From: an uncultured Clostridia bacterium
Lineage (GTDB): Bacteria > Bacillota > Clostridia > Oscillospirales > CAG-272
NCBI GenBank assembly: GCA_946618395.1
Contig: CAMOLD010000021.1
Location: forward strand, 1-14,717
DNA length: 14,717 nt
Direction of reading: 5' to 3'
The notes under the pieces are model-generated. The model ran no database searches. It was given only the letters and a program-made list of their open reading frames with translations, and was not told the DNA's origin. Positions 7,320 to 13,841 of the stretch are shown in pieces (the stretch's first letter is position 1; each line of letters starts with the position of its first letter). The translations under genes and the position numbers were made by a program.

Positions 7320-7348
7320 ATTATAGAACAGAATGCCCAATTTGTCAA
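7320..7348 (-). promoter_or_regulatory. Perfect consensus promoter of rsmE
   Basis: TTGACA (minus strand, 7343-7348), a 17-base spacer and TATAAT (7320-7325) match the housekeeping consensus at all 12 positions. Transcription would start about 30 bases before the ribosome binding site of rsmE. It begins just past the terminator of the preceding gene. Confidence 0.9.
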
Positions 7349-7370
7349 GCTATTTTTTGTAGAAAATGAC

Positions 7371-7403
7371 AAAACCGCGCAATTTTTGCAATCGCGCGGT
7401 TTT
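7371..7403 (-). terminator. Intrinsic terminator after the TspO-like gene
   Basis: AAAACCGCGC (7371-7380) and GCGCGGTTTT (7394-7403) form a perfect 10-bp stem with a 13-base loop. In the minus direction the stem ends in GGTTTT and continues GTCATTTTCT. It lies 18 bases past the stop of the TspO-like gene and just before the rsmE promoter, so it insulates the two. Confidence 0.8.
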
Positions 7404-7420
7404 CGGCTTTGATTTTTTGC

Positions 7421-7954
7421 TCAATTTCTGAAAAATATACGGAAAGAAAGGACAACGAGATAGAAGAGCCAGATATCGTGAAGCACGAATATCCATCCCG
7501 CGAACCGGCTGACGCGAAAAAAGGAGATGGTGGTCCAAACGGCGAGGGCAAGCGCCAGAACCGATTGCAACAGCGCAAGCACCACCAGTCCTCCGGAAAA
7601 CAAGAGCGGATACCAGCAAAGTTCCACCGCCGCCGTGAGAACGAAAAACATTCCCCCTTTGTATTTTTCGGAAAGGCAACAGGAGGGGCGGAATCCCAAC
7701 ACAAAGCCTGCCGCACAGCCGATGGTGAAAAAAGCGACCGCCTGCAACAGCGTGAACAGCCAAACCGGCGGAATGAGATCCGAGATGCCCAATTCCAGCA
7801 TGATTCGGTAAGGCGCGCCGCACAACACGCGCACAAAAATATAGCAAAGCAACGTGATAACACCGACGATCAAGGTGAAAATCAAGCTGGTTTGGGCGCA
7901 TTCCTGCGAAAGCCACGCGCGCGCCGTCATTTTGCAGTTTCTTTTGCCAAACAT
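7421..7954 (-). CDS. TspO/MBR-like five-helix membrane protein (divergent)
   Basis: This 177-residue integral membrane protein has about five hydrophobic helices (near 23-44, 64-87, 101-120, 121-143 and 152-174), the number found in TspO (tryptophan-rich sensory protein, binding tetrapyrroles and related hydrophobic ligands). Three stretches fit the family: IPPVWLF (61-67) matches the usual TPPxWVF, ELCWYPLLFSG (111-121) matches the NxxWxPLFF segment, and HDIWLFYLVVLS (159-170) matches the PYxxWxxFAxxLN segment. It departs from the norm in lacking the aromatic VWTxLY segment of helix 2 and in carrying a longer N-terminus. The start at 7954 has GGAGGAG only two to four bases upstream, so the ATG at codon 9 remains possible. 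It lies 58 bases downstream of the PBP gene. The function is inferred from family resemblance only. Confidence 0.65.
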   Translation of the reverse strand: MFGKRNCKMTARAWLSQECAQTSLIFTLIVGVITLLCYIFVRVLCGAPYRIMLELGISDLIPPVWLFTLLQAVAFFTIGCAAGFVLGFRPSCCLSEKYKGGMFFVLTAAVELCWYPLLFSGGLVVLALLQSVLALALAVWTTISFFRVSRFAGWIFVLHDIWLFYLVVLSFRIFFRN

Positions 7955-8012
7955 ATCTCCTCCATAGCCGCTTTGGCGGGTTTGGAATCAATTTATGTTT
8001 GCAAAAAGAAAT

Positions 8013-10469
8013 TTATTCTTCCCCAAAATCCCTGCCCCGGAACGGGACTGCCTCCGGAATGAAAAATTGAGAGAAAAAGCGCTCGGCATCCCAAGGGGTC
8101 AGATACTCTGTCTGATGCCCTGCGCAAGAGCGGTTATACGGCGTTTCGGTTGCGCTCCTGCCGCAGTAATCCGAAAGCGACGCCTCGAAATACGCCTCGT
8201 TGGCATTGGGATTTGGCGGAATGATTTGCGGGTCTCCTCGCCAGACATACTGCGCGTCAACCACCGTGACCTGGACCGGAAAACTGCGCGCAACGCGAAT
8301 GAGCGCAACGCGCCGGGAGTCTTCCACCGGGCAGTCGGCACCGCAAACGCCGCCCGCCGGATTGACCCAAACGGGAACATGGCAACTGCAAACGGCGCTT
8401 GGCTCGGTTCCGCGGACAAACCAACCTTTCTCGTTCCGGTTGCCGCGCGGATCCATTGCGCAAAATTCCCCCGGCAGACAACCGGAATCCTTGCAATAGC
8501 TGCACGGCACAAGACTTTGCGGCACCGAAAAAGCGGTTTTTCCCTGCCGCAGGGAAACCAGGCGGTGCATGACCGTGTTCCAAACGGCAAGGCAAGGGTT
8601 ATTGCCCTTGATGGGCTCGGGATATTCATAGCCGCACCAAACGCCGCAAATCATTTCGGGCGTATATCCGATGAACCAGCGGTCGTTGTTTTCGGAGGTC
8701 GTTCCCGTTTTTCCCGCGCATTCGCAGATTTTACCCAGCGAAATGGAGGTGGAAGTTCCGTTTTGAATCACCCCCTGCAACAGTTTGGTCATAATGGCGG
8801 CGTTCTCCCCGCTCATAACCTGCCGGGCGCTGTCTTCGCAGGAAAGCAAAACCTTGCCGTTTGCATCCACCACGCGATAATAGGAACGGTAAGGATGATA
8901 AACGCCGCCGTCCGCAAAAGCGGTGTATGCCGCGGTGATTTCGCGCAGGGTGACGCCGTAGTGCATTTGCCCCAGGGCAAGCGCCGCCGGGTTTTTATCG
9001 TTCAGCTCCTCCCCTTCCAAAAGCGAAGTCAGTCCGAAACGCTCCTTGGCAAAGCGGAAGGAATTTTCAGCCCCCACATCTTGCAGAACGCGGACTGCAA
9101 CGGTGTTGACAGAATGGGCAACGGCATAGGGAATGGTGGTCAGCCCGCGGTAAACGCCGTTTGCGTTGCGCGGCCACGCGCGGTTGGAATTCCCCTGAAA
9201 CTCCACCGGCGTATCGTCATAAACGCTTGCCCAGTTGATGACGCCCAGTTCCAAAGCAGGTCCGTAAACGGTGAGCGGTTTGATGACCGACCCCGGCGCG
9301 CGCTTGGTTTGCGTTGCAAAATTTTGCAACCGGTTTGCCGTTTTTTCGCCGACTGCGCCGGCAACACCCAAAATATCGCCGGTTTGGGCATCGATGACGA
9401 TGAGCGCCGACTGCGCCGACTCGCCGTTTTGATTTTTTGGCATTTGGATTGCGCCGCGGTAGTAGGTTTCCACTTCCTTTTGAATTTCCGCATCCATAGC
9501 AACGTCGATGCGCAATCCGCCCGAAAGCACCTTTTGCGAAGCCGCCGCGCGGCTGATGTGATATGCCGCGGCAAGATCGGTGACAACATCGTCAATGACC
9601 ATATCCAAATACCAGGAGCGGACCGGCTCAGAATATTCGCCGGTTTCCGCCCGGTGGATTCCCAACGGTTCTGCGACGGCGGTTTGATATTCCTCCTCGG
9701 TCAAACACCCCTGCTTTTGCATTTCCGAAAGGATCAAATTCCGGCGCGAAAGCGTATGATCCGGGTATTTTATGGGATGATAATAGGAGGGATTGTTTGT
9801 GATTGCCGCAAGCGCGGCGCATTCGGCAAGCGACAATTCGGTTGCCGGTTTGCCGAAAAAATGCTCGGCTCCCGCAACGATTCCGGTGCACCCGTCCGAA
9901 AGGGGCAAGAGGTTGAGATAGCGCTCCAGAATTTCGGTTTTATCCAAATTCCGCTCCAAATCGCGGGCGAAAAAAACTTCCTGCAATTTGCGGCGAATGG
10001 TGATTTCGTTGTCACCAGTCAGATTTTTGACCAGCTGTTGGGTGATGGTGGAAGCGCCAAAACGCTTGGAAAGCCCCAGCACATAGTTGACGGATGCCGC
10101 CGCCGTGCGATACCAGTCCACCCCGCGGTGCTCAAAAAAGCGTTTGTCCTCGATGGCAACAACGGCATTGACCATATCCTTTGGAATTTCCGAATAGGTC
10201 AGATAGGTGGTTTTATTTTCGGCGGCGCCCGTTTGGGCAATTTCTTCCTCCTCGCCAATACGGTTTGCCCGGTCGGTAAAATGATACTGATAAAAAACAG
10301 GCGGTGCGGTGGATTCTTCGCGGCGCGCCAGAAGATCAATGGTAGCGTCGGCGGCAAAGCTACGCTCCGCCCAAACGCCAAAAGCGGTTACCAAAGCGGC
10401 AAACAACACCGGCAAAACGCACCCGATAACCAAAAGGACGCGGCGAAATGCGCTTGTTTTTTTCTTCAT
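8013..10469 (-). CDS. Class A penicillin-binding protein (bifunctional transglycosylase/transpeptidase)
   Basis: This 818-residue protein polymerises and cross-links peptidoglycan outside the membrane. A short basic N-terminus precedes one helix (about 10-33). The GT51 glycosyltransferase domain (about 85-260) has IEDKRFFEHRGVD with catalytic Glu107, and STITQQLVKN (140-149). The transpeptidase domain (about 350-640) has the three penicilloyl-serine motifs: SVIK (Ser394, Lys397), SVN (453-455) and KTGT (587-590). The C-terminal part is unusually rich in cysteine, with ten residues from Cys656 to Cys782, including CSYC, CSC and a DSGCLPGEFC stretch. The ATG at 10469 is preferred over an upstream in-frame ATG because AAGGAGA lies eight bases before it and the membrane anchor follows at once. 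It is divergent from the BofC-like gene and precedes the TspO-like gene. Confidence 0.97.
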   Translation of the reverse strand: MKKKTSAFRRVLLVIGCVLPVLFAALVTAFGVWAERSFAADATIDLLARREESTAPPVFYQYHFTDRANRIGEEEEIAQTGAAENKTTYLTYSEIPKDMVNAVVAIEDKRFFEHRGVDWYRTAAASVNYVLGLSKRFGASTITQQLVKNLTGDNEITIRRKLQEVFFARDLERNLDKTEILERYLNLLPLSDGCTGIVAGAEHFFGKPATELSLAECAALAAITNNPSYYHPIKYPDHTLSRRNLILSEMQKQGCLTEEEYQTAVAEPLGIHRAETGEYSEPVRSWYLDMVIDDVVTDLAAAYHISRAAASQKVLSGGLRIDVAMDAEIQKEVETYYRGAIQMPKNQNGESAQSALIVIDAQTGDILGVAGAVGEKTANRLQNFATQTKRAPGSVIKPLTVYGPALELGVINWASVYDDTPVEFQGNSNRAWPRNANGVYRGLTTIPYAVAHSVNTVAVRVLQDVGAENSFRFAKERFGLTSLLEGEELNDKNPAALALGQMHYGVTLREITAAYTAFADGGVYHPYRSYYRVVDANGKVLLSCEDSARQVMSGENAAIMTKLLQGVIQNGTSTSISLGKICECAGKTGTTSENNDRWFIGYTPEMICGVWCGYEYPEPIKGNNPCLAVWNTVMHRLVSLRQGKTAFSVPQSLVPCSYCKDSGCLPGEFCAMDPRGNRNEKGWFVRGTEPSAVCSCHVPVWVNPAGGVCGADCPVEDSRRVALIRVARSFPVQVTVVDAQYVWRGDPQIIPPNPNANEAYFEASLSDYCGRSATETPYNRSCAGHQTEYLTPWDAERFFSQFFIPEAVPFRGRDFGEE

Positions 10470-10503
10470 GTTCCATTTCTCCTTTTCGCTTTTCTTTGAT
10501 AGA

Positions 10504-10546
10504 TGTTTCCCATTTTGCGCGCATATCATTCCCGAATTGGGAAACA
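10504..10546. promoter_or_regulatory. Inverted repeat in the PBP/BofC-like divergent promoter region
   Basis: TGTTTCCCA (10504-10512) and TGGGAAACA (10538-10546) are perfect 9-bp complementary arms 25 bases apart, with an 8-bp palindrome TGCGCGCA (10516-10523) between them. The region separates two start codons read in opposite directions (10469 minus, 10590 plus) and must contain both promoters. I cannot pick convincing -35/-10 pairs. The dyad could be a repressor site serving both genes. Confidence 0.45.
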
Positions 10547-10589
10547 CTATCTTGGTAAAACCGGGATGCGAAAGAAAGGGAGAAAAACG

Positions 10590-11027
10590 ATGGGAATTTG
10601 GAAAATTTGGGTTCCGCTTTTTTGCGTGATTTTGATTGTCGGGTTTGTTTTTTCGCATAGTGCGCTCTCAAAATTGACCGAAAAGACAGCCGCGCTGGAA
10701 CAAGCCGGGCTGGAAATGAAGGAAACGGTGAACGAATGGATTGACCAGGCGGCGAACACGCGCACGGTTCCGACCCAGGGAACGCCGCAGGATCCGCCCG
10801 AAAAAGAGCCGGAAGAAACGCCGCCGGTTCAAGAAGAGGATTTTACCTGCATAATGCGCACCTGTGACGAAAAAATTGGTATTTATACCCCGGAGGGATA
10901 TTTGATCCGTTTTTTGGACACCGACCTCCGGACGCTCCCAAAGAGCGATCTTGCCACGCTGGAAAAAGGCATTTTAATCTCCTCCCGCGCGGAACTGATC
11001 AGCCGCATTGAGGATTTTGAAAGATAA
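10590..11027 (+). CDS. BofC C-terminal-domain membrane protein
   Basis: This 145-residue protein has one N-terminal transmembrane helix (about 4-22) and a short helical, possibly coiled stretch (24-52). A Pro/Glu-rich linker follows (about 58-83), then a compact C-terminal domain (84-145). That domain reads FTCIMRTCDEKIGIYTPEGY, then TLPKSDLATLEKGI and a final ELISRIEDF. This pattern matches the C-terminal domain of BofC, which in Bacillus forespores restrains the SpoIVB protease. Clostridial homologues often carry only this domain on a membrane anchor, and their role is less clear. The start at 10590 has AGGGAG seven bases upstream; the longer in-frame readings have no ribosome binding site. 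It is the only plus-strand gene, is transcribed away from the PBP gene and ends at a strong terminator. A role in sporulation or envelope signalling is an inference. Confidence 0.75.
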   Translation: MGIWKIWVPLFCVILIVGFVFSHSALSKLTEKTAALEQAGLEMKETVNEWIDQAANTRTVPTQGTPQDPPEKEPEETPPVQEEDFTCIMRTCDEKIGIYTPEGYLIRFLDTDLRTLPKSDLATLEKGILISSRAELISRIEDFER

Positions 11028-11029
11028 TG

Positions 11030-11061
11030 AAAAAGCCACCGGAACAACCGGTGACTTTTTT
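11030..11061. terminator. Bidirectional terminator between the BofC-like gene and glpK
   Basis: AAAAAG-c-CACCGG pairs with CCGGTG-a-CTTTTT around a five-base AACAA loop: a 12-bp stem with one mismatch. On the plus strand it runs into TTTTTTGCTTTTTT, which ends the BofC-like transcript three bases after its stop codon. On the minus strand the stem is followed by GGCTTTTTC, so it also ends the glpK transcript. The plus-strand T-run overlaps the glpK stop codon. Confidence 0.9.
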
Positions 11062-11067
11062 GCTTTT

Positions 11068-12561
11068 TTATTTCGCCCAGCCGAGCGACCGCTCTACGGC
11101 GCGGTGCCACAGGCGCAACAGTTCCTCGCGCTTTTCATTGGACATTTGCGGAACAAAGGTGCGTTCGGCACTCCAGGAAGCGCGAATCTCGTTCAGATCG
11201 GAATAGAACCCAACGCCAAGACCGGCAAGATACGCCGCGCCGAGCGCCGTGGTTTCCACGCAGGCGGGTCTTGTAATTTCAAGTCCCAGCACATCCGCCT
11301 GGAAGGAAAGCAGGAAATTGTTTGCCGAAGCGCCGCCGTCCACCTTGACCGAACCGATGGGGAACGGCGTATCTTTACGCATTGCCTGCAAAACGTCCAC
11401 CGTTTGATATGCCATGGCTTCCAGCGCCGCCCGAACGATGTGTTCCGGTTTTACCGCGCGGGTCAACCCCTGGATAGTGCCGCGGGCGTAAGCATCCCAA
11501 TACGGTGCGCCAAGCCCCACAAAGGCAGGAACAAGGTAAACCCCGGCGGTGTCCTCCACCGAGGAAGCCATTGCCTCGGTATCCCTTGCATGGCGGAAGA
11601 GTTTGAGACCGTCGCGCAGCCATTGAATGGTGGCGCCGCACATAAAAACGGAGCCTTCCAGCACGTAGTTGGTTTTGTCGCCGATCTTCCAGCCAACCGT
11701 GGTGAGAAGTCCGCCTGTGGAGGCGACCGGTTGACTGCCGGTGTTCATCAAAAGGAAGCCGCCGGTGCCATAGGTGTTTTTCACATCCCCTGCCTCAAAG
11801 CAGCATTGCCCGAACAGCGCCGCCTGCTGGTCGCCGGCAACACCGGCGATGGGAATTTCCCTGCCGAACAGGGTGGGATCGCTCATACCGAACACGCCGG
11901 AGGACGGTTTGACCTGGGGCAACACCGCCGCCGGAATGTTGAACAGGCGCAAAAGCTCCTCGTCCCACTGCATGGTGTGAATGTTGAACAGGAGCGTGCG
12001 CGCGGCATTGGAGGGATCGGTTGCGTGAACACGCCCGCCTGTCAGATGCCAGATCAAAAAGCAATCGATGGTTCCAAACAGGAGTTCTCCGTTTTCGGCG
12101 CGCGTTCTGGCACCGGGAACGTTATCCAAAATCCACGCCAGTTTGGTTGCCGAAAAATAGGGGTCAGCCAACAGCCCGGTGCGCTCGCGGATCTCCTTTT
12201 CGGCGCCGCTCTGCTTGAGACCGGCGCAAAAATCCGCCGTGCGGCGGCATTGCCAAACAATGGCATTGTAGATGGGTCTGCCGGTCTTTTTATCCCAAAC
12301 GACCACCGTTTCGCGCTGATTGGTGATGCCGATGGCGGCAATCTCCTCCGGCGAGGCGCCGCATTTTTGCATTGCCTCCACCGCAACGCCCATTTGCGAC
12401 GCCCAAATTTCGGTGGCATCATGCTCCACCCAGCCGTCCTGCGGATAATACTGTTTAAACTGTCGGTTGACCTGGGAGCAAATGTTGCCCTGCCGGTCAA
12501 ACAGGATGCACCGGGAACTGGTGGTTCCCTGATCCAAAGCCATCAAATAGATTTTTTCCAT
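11068..12561 (-). CDS. glpK: Glycerol kinase
   Basis: GlpK phosphorylates glycerol with ATP to sn-glycerol 3-phosphate, trapping it in the cytoplasm for lipid synthesis or glycolysis. The 497-residue FGGY-family protein is full length. It has the phosphate-binding LDQGTTSSR (9-17), GWVEHD (43-48), AGDQQAALFG with catalytic Asp244 (242-251) and a C-terminal GAAYLAGLGVGF (441-452). The position that is the HPr-phosphorylated histidine in B. subtilis and enterococcal enzymes (His230/232) is Thr230 here, so PTS-dependent activation seems lost. The start has AAAGGAGA about nine bases upstream. It is the last gene of the ffh-rpsP-khpA row, 21 bases after an uncharacterised gene. No glpF or glpD lies beside it, and no promoter of its own is obvious. 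Confidence 0.97.
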   Translation of the reverse strand: MEKIYLMALDQGTTSSRCILFDRQGNICSQVNRQFKQYYPQDGWVEHDATEIWASQMGVAVEAMQKCGASPEEIAAIGITNQRETVVVWDKKTGRPIYNAIVWQCRRTADFCAGLKQSGAEKEIRERTGLLADPYFSATKLAWILDNVPGARTRAENGELLFGTIDCFLIWHLTGGRVHATDPSNAARTLLFNIHTMQWDEELLRLFNIPAAVLPQVKPSSGVFGMSDPTLFGREIPIAGVAGDQQAALFGQCCFEAGDVKNTYGTGGFLLMNTGSQPVASTGGLLTTVGWKIGDKTNYVLEGSVFMCGATIQWLRDGLKLFRHARDTEAMASSVEDTAGVYLVPAFVGLGAPYWDAYARGTIQGLTRAVKPEHIVRAALEAMAYQTVDVLQAMRKDTPFPIGSVKVDGGASANNFLLSFQADVLGLEITRPACVETTALGAAYLAGLGVGFYSDLNEIRASWSAERTFVPQMSNEKREELLRLWHRAVERSLGWAK

Positions 12562-12582
12562 GGATTGGCGTCTCCTTTCGGT

Positions 12583-13308
12583 TCATTGATGATTCAAAAG
12601 TCTGTTGGCTACCTGTTCCCATTCCCCGGCAAAACGTCCGGCGGCGCTTTGCAACTCGCCGCACAGGGCGCATAGCTTGGCAAAGCGCATACCGGCGCCG
12701 TCTTTTTGCAAATCCGCCGCCTCGCCCGCTTTTTGAAAAAACGGTTGCACCGCCGTGGAAAGAAAGGCGTCAATTTGCCCGGAAAGCGTTTGCGCGGCGG
12801 AACGAACCGTCCGCCCGCCCTGCTCGGCTTTTTCTGCCTTCTCTTTGGTGTTTGCCTGCGGCAAAACGGCATCCAAAAATGCAAAGCGCGAAGCGTCGAA
12901 CAAATCCGGTTGCCAGAACGGGTCCAGCCCGAGAATGAGTCTGTTTAATTTTGCCTCTGCGACCCGGATCCGCTCAAAAAGCAGGTCCAACGGGAGCAGA
13001 AACTCCTCCCCGTTCCCGATGCCGAACACGTTTTGCGGCAATTTTTGCGCGAAGGATTTTGCAAAAAGGGAGAGTTCCTGCGCCGCTTTTGCGGCGGCTT
13101 GACAGCACCCGGCAACAAACGCCGTTTGTTTTTCCACCTTTTTTTGCTGTTCCTCCAAAGCGTTTTTTGCCGCTTGCAAGGTCAAATCGGGATTTTGCAG
13201 TAATTTTTTACGGATCTTTTCTTCCTCCGGGAAGAAAACGAAAGAGGACTGTTGCAAAGGGGAGTTTGCCACAGTCCTGCTTTCGAGATCCTTATCGGAT
13301 TTCGACAT
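12583..13308 (-). CDS. Uncharacterised helical protein downstream of khpA
   Basis: I do not recognise this 241-residue protein. It has no signal peptide or membrane helix and looks mainly alpha-helical and alanine-rich. A charged, possibly coiled stretch (about 28-90) is followed by a hydrophobic middle (EEFLLPLDLLFERI, 101-114, and LNRLILGLDPFWQPDLFDAS, 121-140), then a second helical half to Gln241. Its start codon at 13308 lies inside the end of khpA in another frame (overlap of 17 bases), with a purine-rich GGAAAAAGAG upstream, which suggests translational coupling. It ends 21 bases before glpK. An upstream in-frame start would extend deeper into khpA and is less likely. Codon composition resembles the neighbours, so I take it to be a real gene, with function unknown. 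Confidence 0.7.
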   Translation of the reverse strand: MSKSDKDLESRTVANSPLQQSSFVFFPEEEKIRKKLLQNPDLTLQAAKNALEEQQKKVEKQTAFVAGCCQAAAKAAQELSLFAKSFAQKLPQNVFGIGNGEEFLLPLDLLFERIRVAEAKLNRLILGLDPFWQPDLFDASRFAFLDAVLPQANTKEKAEKAEQGGRTVRSAAQTLSGQIDAFLSTAVQPFFQKAGEAADLQKDGAGMRFAKLCALCGELQSAAGRFAGEWEQVANRLLNHQ

Positions 13309-13528
13309 TGACTCTTTTTCCGCTTCCTGCGGATGCCGCTTTGATGACGGAGCGGATCGCTTTTGCAATCTTACCGTGCTTGCCGATAACCATACCCATA
13401 TCGTCCGGCGCTACGGTGAGCGTCAGCGTGACGGTGCGGTCGTCCTCTTCCCGTGTGACGAATACTTCATCCGGGGAATCCACAAGCGCTTTTGCGACAT
13501 CGGCAAGGGTCTTTTCCAAATCAGCCAT
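13292..13528 (-). CDS. khpA: KH-domain RNA-binding protein KhpA
   Basis: KhpA is a small single-KH-domain protein of Gram-positive bacteria that binds RNA, usually with KhpB (Jag), and affects cell division and envelope genes. At 78 residues it is the usual size. The KH signature is clear: GMVIGKHGKIAKAIRSVIKA (45-64) with the GKHG loop at 49-52. It follows rpsP by 20 bases, the conserved order in Firmicutes, with GAGGG about seven bases before the start. Its end overlaps the start of the next gene. In most Firmicutes rimM and trmD would come next; they do not here. Confidence 0.95.
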   Translation of the reverse strand: MADLEKTLADVAKALVDSPDEVFVTREEDDRTVTLTLTVAPDDMGMVIGKHGKIAKAIRSVIKAASAGSGKRVNVEIR

Positions 13529-13548
13529 AGCGATGCCCTCTTGGAAAA

Positions 13549-13794
13549 TCAGTCAACGATGCCGCTCTTCTTCAGCAGCGATTTGACGGTTTCCGTAGGC
13601 TGTGCGCCGTTGGCGATCCATTTCTTTGCTTTCTCGGCGTCGATTTTGATTTCAGCCGGCTCGATGAGCGGATTGTAGTATCCGATCTCCTCGATGAAGC
13701 GACCGTCTCTCGGAGAGCGGCTGTCCGCCACGATTACGCGATAGAAAGGAGCCTTTTTGGCACCGATTCTTCTCAATCTCATTTTTACTGCCAT
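13549..13794 (-). CDS. rpsP: 30S ribosomal protein S16
   Basis: S16 is a small-subunit protein needed for 30S assembly. The 81-residue product begins with the family signature MAVKMRLRRIGAKKAPFYRV and contains DSRSPRDGRFIEEIGYYNP, both strongly conserved. The ATG at 13794 has GGAGG eight bases upstream; an in-frame TTG five codons earlier would place the ribosome binding site inside the gene and is rejected. It lies 47 bases after ffh and 20 bases before khpA, as in many Firmicutes. A TATAAA-like sequence occurs in the ffh-rpsP gap without a convincing -35 box. Confidence 0.98.
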   Translation of the reverse strand: MAVKMRLRRIGAKKAPFYRVIVADSRSPRDGRFIEEIGYYNPLIEPAEIKIDAEKAKKWIANGAQPTETVKSLLKKSGIVD

Positions 13795-13841
13795 TGTTTT
13801 TTCCTCCAAAAAATAGATGTTAAATTTTATAAATGAACGGG

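Noticed and set aside
7280..7372. N-terminal extension of rsmE
   Set aside because: The extension contains the consensus promoter, and the ATG at 7279 has a good ribosome binding site and gives the normal family N-terminus.
7350..7991. Two other minus-strand frames over the TspO-like gene
   Set aside because: Both run through the terminator at 7371-7403 and into the rsmE promoter and lack membrane periodicity; the frame ending at 7421 has five helices and TspO-like motifs.
7995..10499. Very long plus-strand open frame (over 800 codons) antisense to the PBP gene
   Set aside because: The PBP frame has every GT51 and transpeptidase motif. The plus frame is rich in Arg, Gly, His and Phe without a domain, typical of an antisense shadow.
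10470..10658. 63-codon N-terminal extension of the PBP
   Set aside because: It would overlap the start of the divergent BofC-like gene and its ribosome binding site, and lacks its own; the ATG at 10469 has AAGGAGA at ideal spacing and leads straight into the membrane anchor.
11008..12675. Long plus-strand open frame antisense to glpK
   Set aside because: Glycerol kinase on the minus strand is unmistakable, and the plus frame crosses the bidirectional terminator.
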